Shown: positions 4,852 through 6,464 of the stretch, one piece after another | How positions within the stretch are numbered: position 1 is the first letter of the stretch | How the letters are laid out: each line of letters begins with the position of its first letter | Assembly: GCA_051306415.1 (NCBI GenBank) | Contig: JBPPNE010000202.1 | Coordinates: 1 to 6,464, forward strand | Source: CBDDRG01 sp051306415 | GTDB lineage: Bacteria > Pseudomonadota > Gammaproteobacteria > Pseudomonadales > Porticoccaceae | DNA length: 6,464 bases | Reading direction: 5' to 3' | The notes under the pieces: generated by a model | What the model was told of the DNA's origin: nothing | Databases searched by the model: none | Seen by the model: only the letters and a program-made list of their open reading frames with translations | Program-made: the position numbers and the translations under genes

Positions 4852-6357
4852 CTATTTCAGGTTGATGGACATATTGGGTCCGCCGGCGCCCGGGATGGTG
4901 TCGTCGAACCAGCGCGCGGTAATGGTCTTGGTCTCGGTGTAGAAGCGCACCGCCTGCTTGCCGTAGGCGTGCAAATCGCCGTGGAAGGAGCCGCGCCAGC
5001 CGGTGAAGGAAAAGAACGGCAGCGGCACCGGGATGGGCACATTGATGCCCACCTGGCCGACCTGGATCTCGTGCTGGAATTTGCGCGCCGCGGCGCCGGA
5101 CGCCGTGAAGATGGACGTACCGTTGCCGCGAAAATCATGGTTGATGAGGCCGATGGCCGCATCCAGCGTGGGCGCTTTGAGGATACACAGCACCGGACCA
5201 AACACTTCGTCGCAGTAAAACGGCATGTCAACTTTCAGATCGGTAAAGATGCTGGGGCCGATCCAGTTGCCGTTGGGGTAGCCCGCGACGGTGCAGTCAG
5301 AGCCGTCGAGCAGGCAGGTGGCGCCGTCTTTTTTCGCCTGCGCGATCATCGCCAGCACACGTTCGCGCGCCACCGCCGTGGTCAGCGGGCCATAGGCGGC
5401 GCTCCTGTCGGTCCAGACGCCGGGGTGAATCTTGCGCGCAGCGGCGACCAGGTCATCAATCCAGTTCGCGGCATCGCCCACCAGCACCACATTGGGAATC
5501 GCCATGCAGCGCTGGCCCGCCGCACCGAACGCGGAGCCGATGATGTTGTTGACGACTTGCGCGCGGTTGGCGTCCGGCATCACCACCATGTGGTTGTTGG
5601 CGCCGGTCATGCACTGCATGCGCTTGAGGTTTTCGGTGCCCTTGCGGTAGATGTGCTTGCCCACGGGCACCGAACCCACGAAGGACCCGGCGCGGATGTC
5701 CGGATGTTCGAGCAGGTAGTCCACCTGGCTGGCGCCGCCGTGCACCACTTGCAGCACACCGGGCGGCGCGCCGGCTTCGACGAAGAGTTCGGCGAGGCGG
5801 GTCGGTGCCAGCGGGTCGCGCTCCGACGGCTTCAATATGAAGGTGTTGCCGCAGGCGATCGCCATCGGAAACATCCACAGCGGAATCATCGCCGGAAAGT
5901 TGAACGGCGTAATCCCCATGCAGACGCCGATGGGCTGGGTATAGGAGTAGGTGTCGATACCGCCGGCGACGTTCTCGACGGTCTCGCCCATCAACAGGCT
6001 GGGGACGTTGGCAGCGTGCTCAACGACTTCGATGCCGCGCCAGACATCGCCCTTGGCATCCTCGAAGGTCTTGCCCAGCTCGCGGCTGATGATCTCGGCC
6101 AGTTCGTCGTGGTGTTCCTTGAGTAGATGCTGGTAGCGCAGCATCAGGCGGGCACGCTGTGGCACCGGCACTTCTTTCCAGCTCTCGAAGGCGGTCTTCG
6201 CCGAGGCCATGGCGCGCGCCATCTCGGCATCGGTGGCGGCCGGCACTTCGGTTAGCACCTCTTGAGTCGCTGGATCGATCACCTGGGTGCGCTGTGTGCT
6301 GGCGCTCTGGATCCACTCGCCGTCGATGAACAGCGGCACTGTCGCGGGAAATTTCAT
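4852..6357 (-). CDS. mmsA: Methylmalonate-semialdehyde dehydrogenase (CoA-acylating)
   Basis: Last chemical step of the pathway but first gene of the operon: converts methylmalonate semialdehyde, NAD and CoA into propionyl-CoA, CO2 and NADH. At 501 residues it is full length for this aldehyde dehydrogenase branch. PFNFP at 151-155 carries the oxyanion Asn154. ILKPSERDPL (174-183) is the NAD-binding region, SFVGSVPVG (225-233) the glycine turn, and FGAAGQRCMAI (277-287) contains the nucleophile Cys284. Arg107 and Arg283 correspond to the two arginines reported to bind substrate in Bacillus subtilis IolA. The usual ALDH general base (ELGG) is replaced by CMTGANNH (249-256), as expected for an acylating enzyme that uses CoA. 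A Lys is common where Asn254 sits. DEVFGPVL (383-390) is the family C-terminal signature. GAGG lies 6 bases before the ATG. Confidence 0.96.
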   Translation of the reverse strand: MKFPATVPLFIDGEWIQSASTQRTQVIDPATQEVLTEVPAATDAEMARAMASAKTAFESWKEVPVPQRARLMLRYQHLLKEHHDELAEIISRELGKTFEDAKGDVWRGIEVVEHAANVPSLLMGETVENVAGGIDTYSYTQPIGVCMGITPFNFPAMIPLWMFPMAIACGNTFILKPSERDPLAPTRLAELFVEAGAPPGVLQVVHGGASQVDYLLEHPDIRAGSFVGSVPVGKHIYRKGTENLKRMQCMTGANNHMVVMPDANRAQVVNNIIGSAFGAAGQRCMAIPNVVLVGDAANWIDDLVAAARKIHPGVWTDRSAAYGPLTTAVARERVLAMIAQAKKDGATCLLDGSDCTVAGYPNGNWIGPSIFTDLKVDMPFYCDEVFGPVLCILKAPTLDAAIGLINHDFRGNGTSIFTASGAAARKFQHEIQVGQVGINVPIPVPLPFFSFTGWRGSFHGDLHAYGKQAVRFYTETKTITARWFDDTIPGAGGPNMSINLK

Positions 6358-6464
6358 TGTCTGCCTCGTTGAGGATTACTGGGGTCAGCTTGTTCTGGGC
6401 CCGAACGCTAGCGGCCCGATCGCCGGCCCGTTCTACTGCTCACTATTCAATTTTTTCTCATCCG
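6358..6464 (-). promoter_or_regulatory. Upstream region of the valine operon with three GGCCCG repeats
   Basis: Non-coding leader that should contain the operon promoter. The mmsA ribosome-binding site (GAGG on the minus strand) is at 6364-6367. GGCCCG on the plus strand occurs three times (6398-6403, 6413-6418, 6425-6430), spaced 15 and 12 bases, with the palindrome CGCTAGCG (6406-6413) between the first two. No convincing -35/-10 pair was found; weak candidates such as TAGAAC and TTGAAT do not space properly. I recognise no known operator here. The true promoter may lie beyond the edge. Confidence 0.35.

Noticed and set aside
3754..6126. A 790-codon open frame on the plus strand opposite the dehydrogenase genes
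   Set aside because: It is antisense to two clear enzymes and is rich in Ala, Gly, His, Arg and Val with no recognisable domain. GC-rich genes with G/C-biased third positions commonly produce such long antisense frames.

Overview
The window comes from a GC-rich bacterial chromosome. All real genes read leftward on the minus strand. The proteins look proteobacterial, most likely gammaproteobacterial; this rests on general familiarity with the sequences and gene order, not on a search.

From right to left, in transcription order, the window holds a nearly complete valine (isobutyryl-CoA) degradation operon. It starts with a 107-base upstream region (6358-6464). Next come mmsA, CoA-acylating methylmalonate-semialdehyde dehydrogenase (4852-6357), an isobutyryl-CoA-type acyl-CoA dehydrogenase (3667-4833), an enoyl-CoA hydratase (2894-3670) and 3-hydroxyisobutyryl-CoA hydrolase with a GTG start (1753-2874). 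The last gene is mmsB, 3-hydroxyisobutyrate dehydrogenase, at 845 running off the left edge. The first four genes are packed tightly, with 18-19 base gaps and one 4-base ATGA overlap. Together the five enzymes convert isobutyryl-CoA to methacrylyl-CoA, 3-hydroxyisobutyryl-CoA, 3-hydroxyisobutyrate, methylmalonate semialdehyde and finally propionyl-CoA plus CO2.

The unusual part lies between the hydrolase and mmsB, which would normally be adjacent. A complete type II toxin-antitoxin pair, higB (1364-1642) then higA (1004-1339), sits there in the same orientation. It is flanked by two imperfect direct copies of the hydrolase/mmsB junction, 885 bases apart. At 1741-1835 the copy carries the working hydrolase end. 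At 856-950 it carries a frameshifted, decayed hydrolase end followed by the working mmsB ribosome-binding site. The resemblance continues past the stop codon into the ribosome-binding region, so the junction itself was duplicated and not just the gene end. This looks like the scar of the event that placed higBA inside the operon, and I consider it the main discovery here.

The TA pair shows plausible self-regulation. A near-perfect inverted repeat spans the higB start and overlaps a candidate promoter. A perfect short hairpin holds part of the higA ribosome-binding site in its loop. No tRNA, rRNA, CRISPR array or transposase was seen, and no gene-free stretch exceeds 300 bases.
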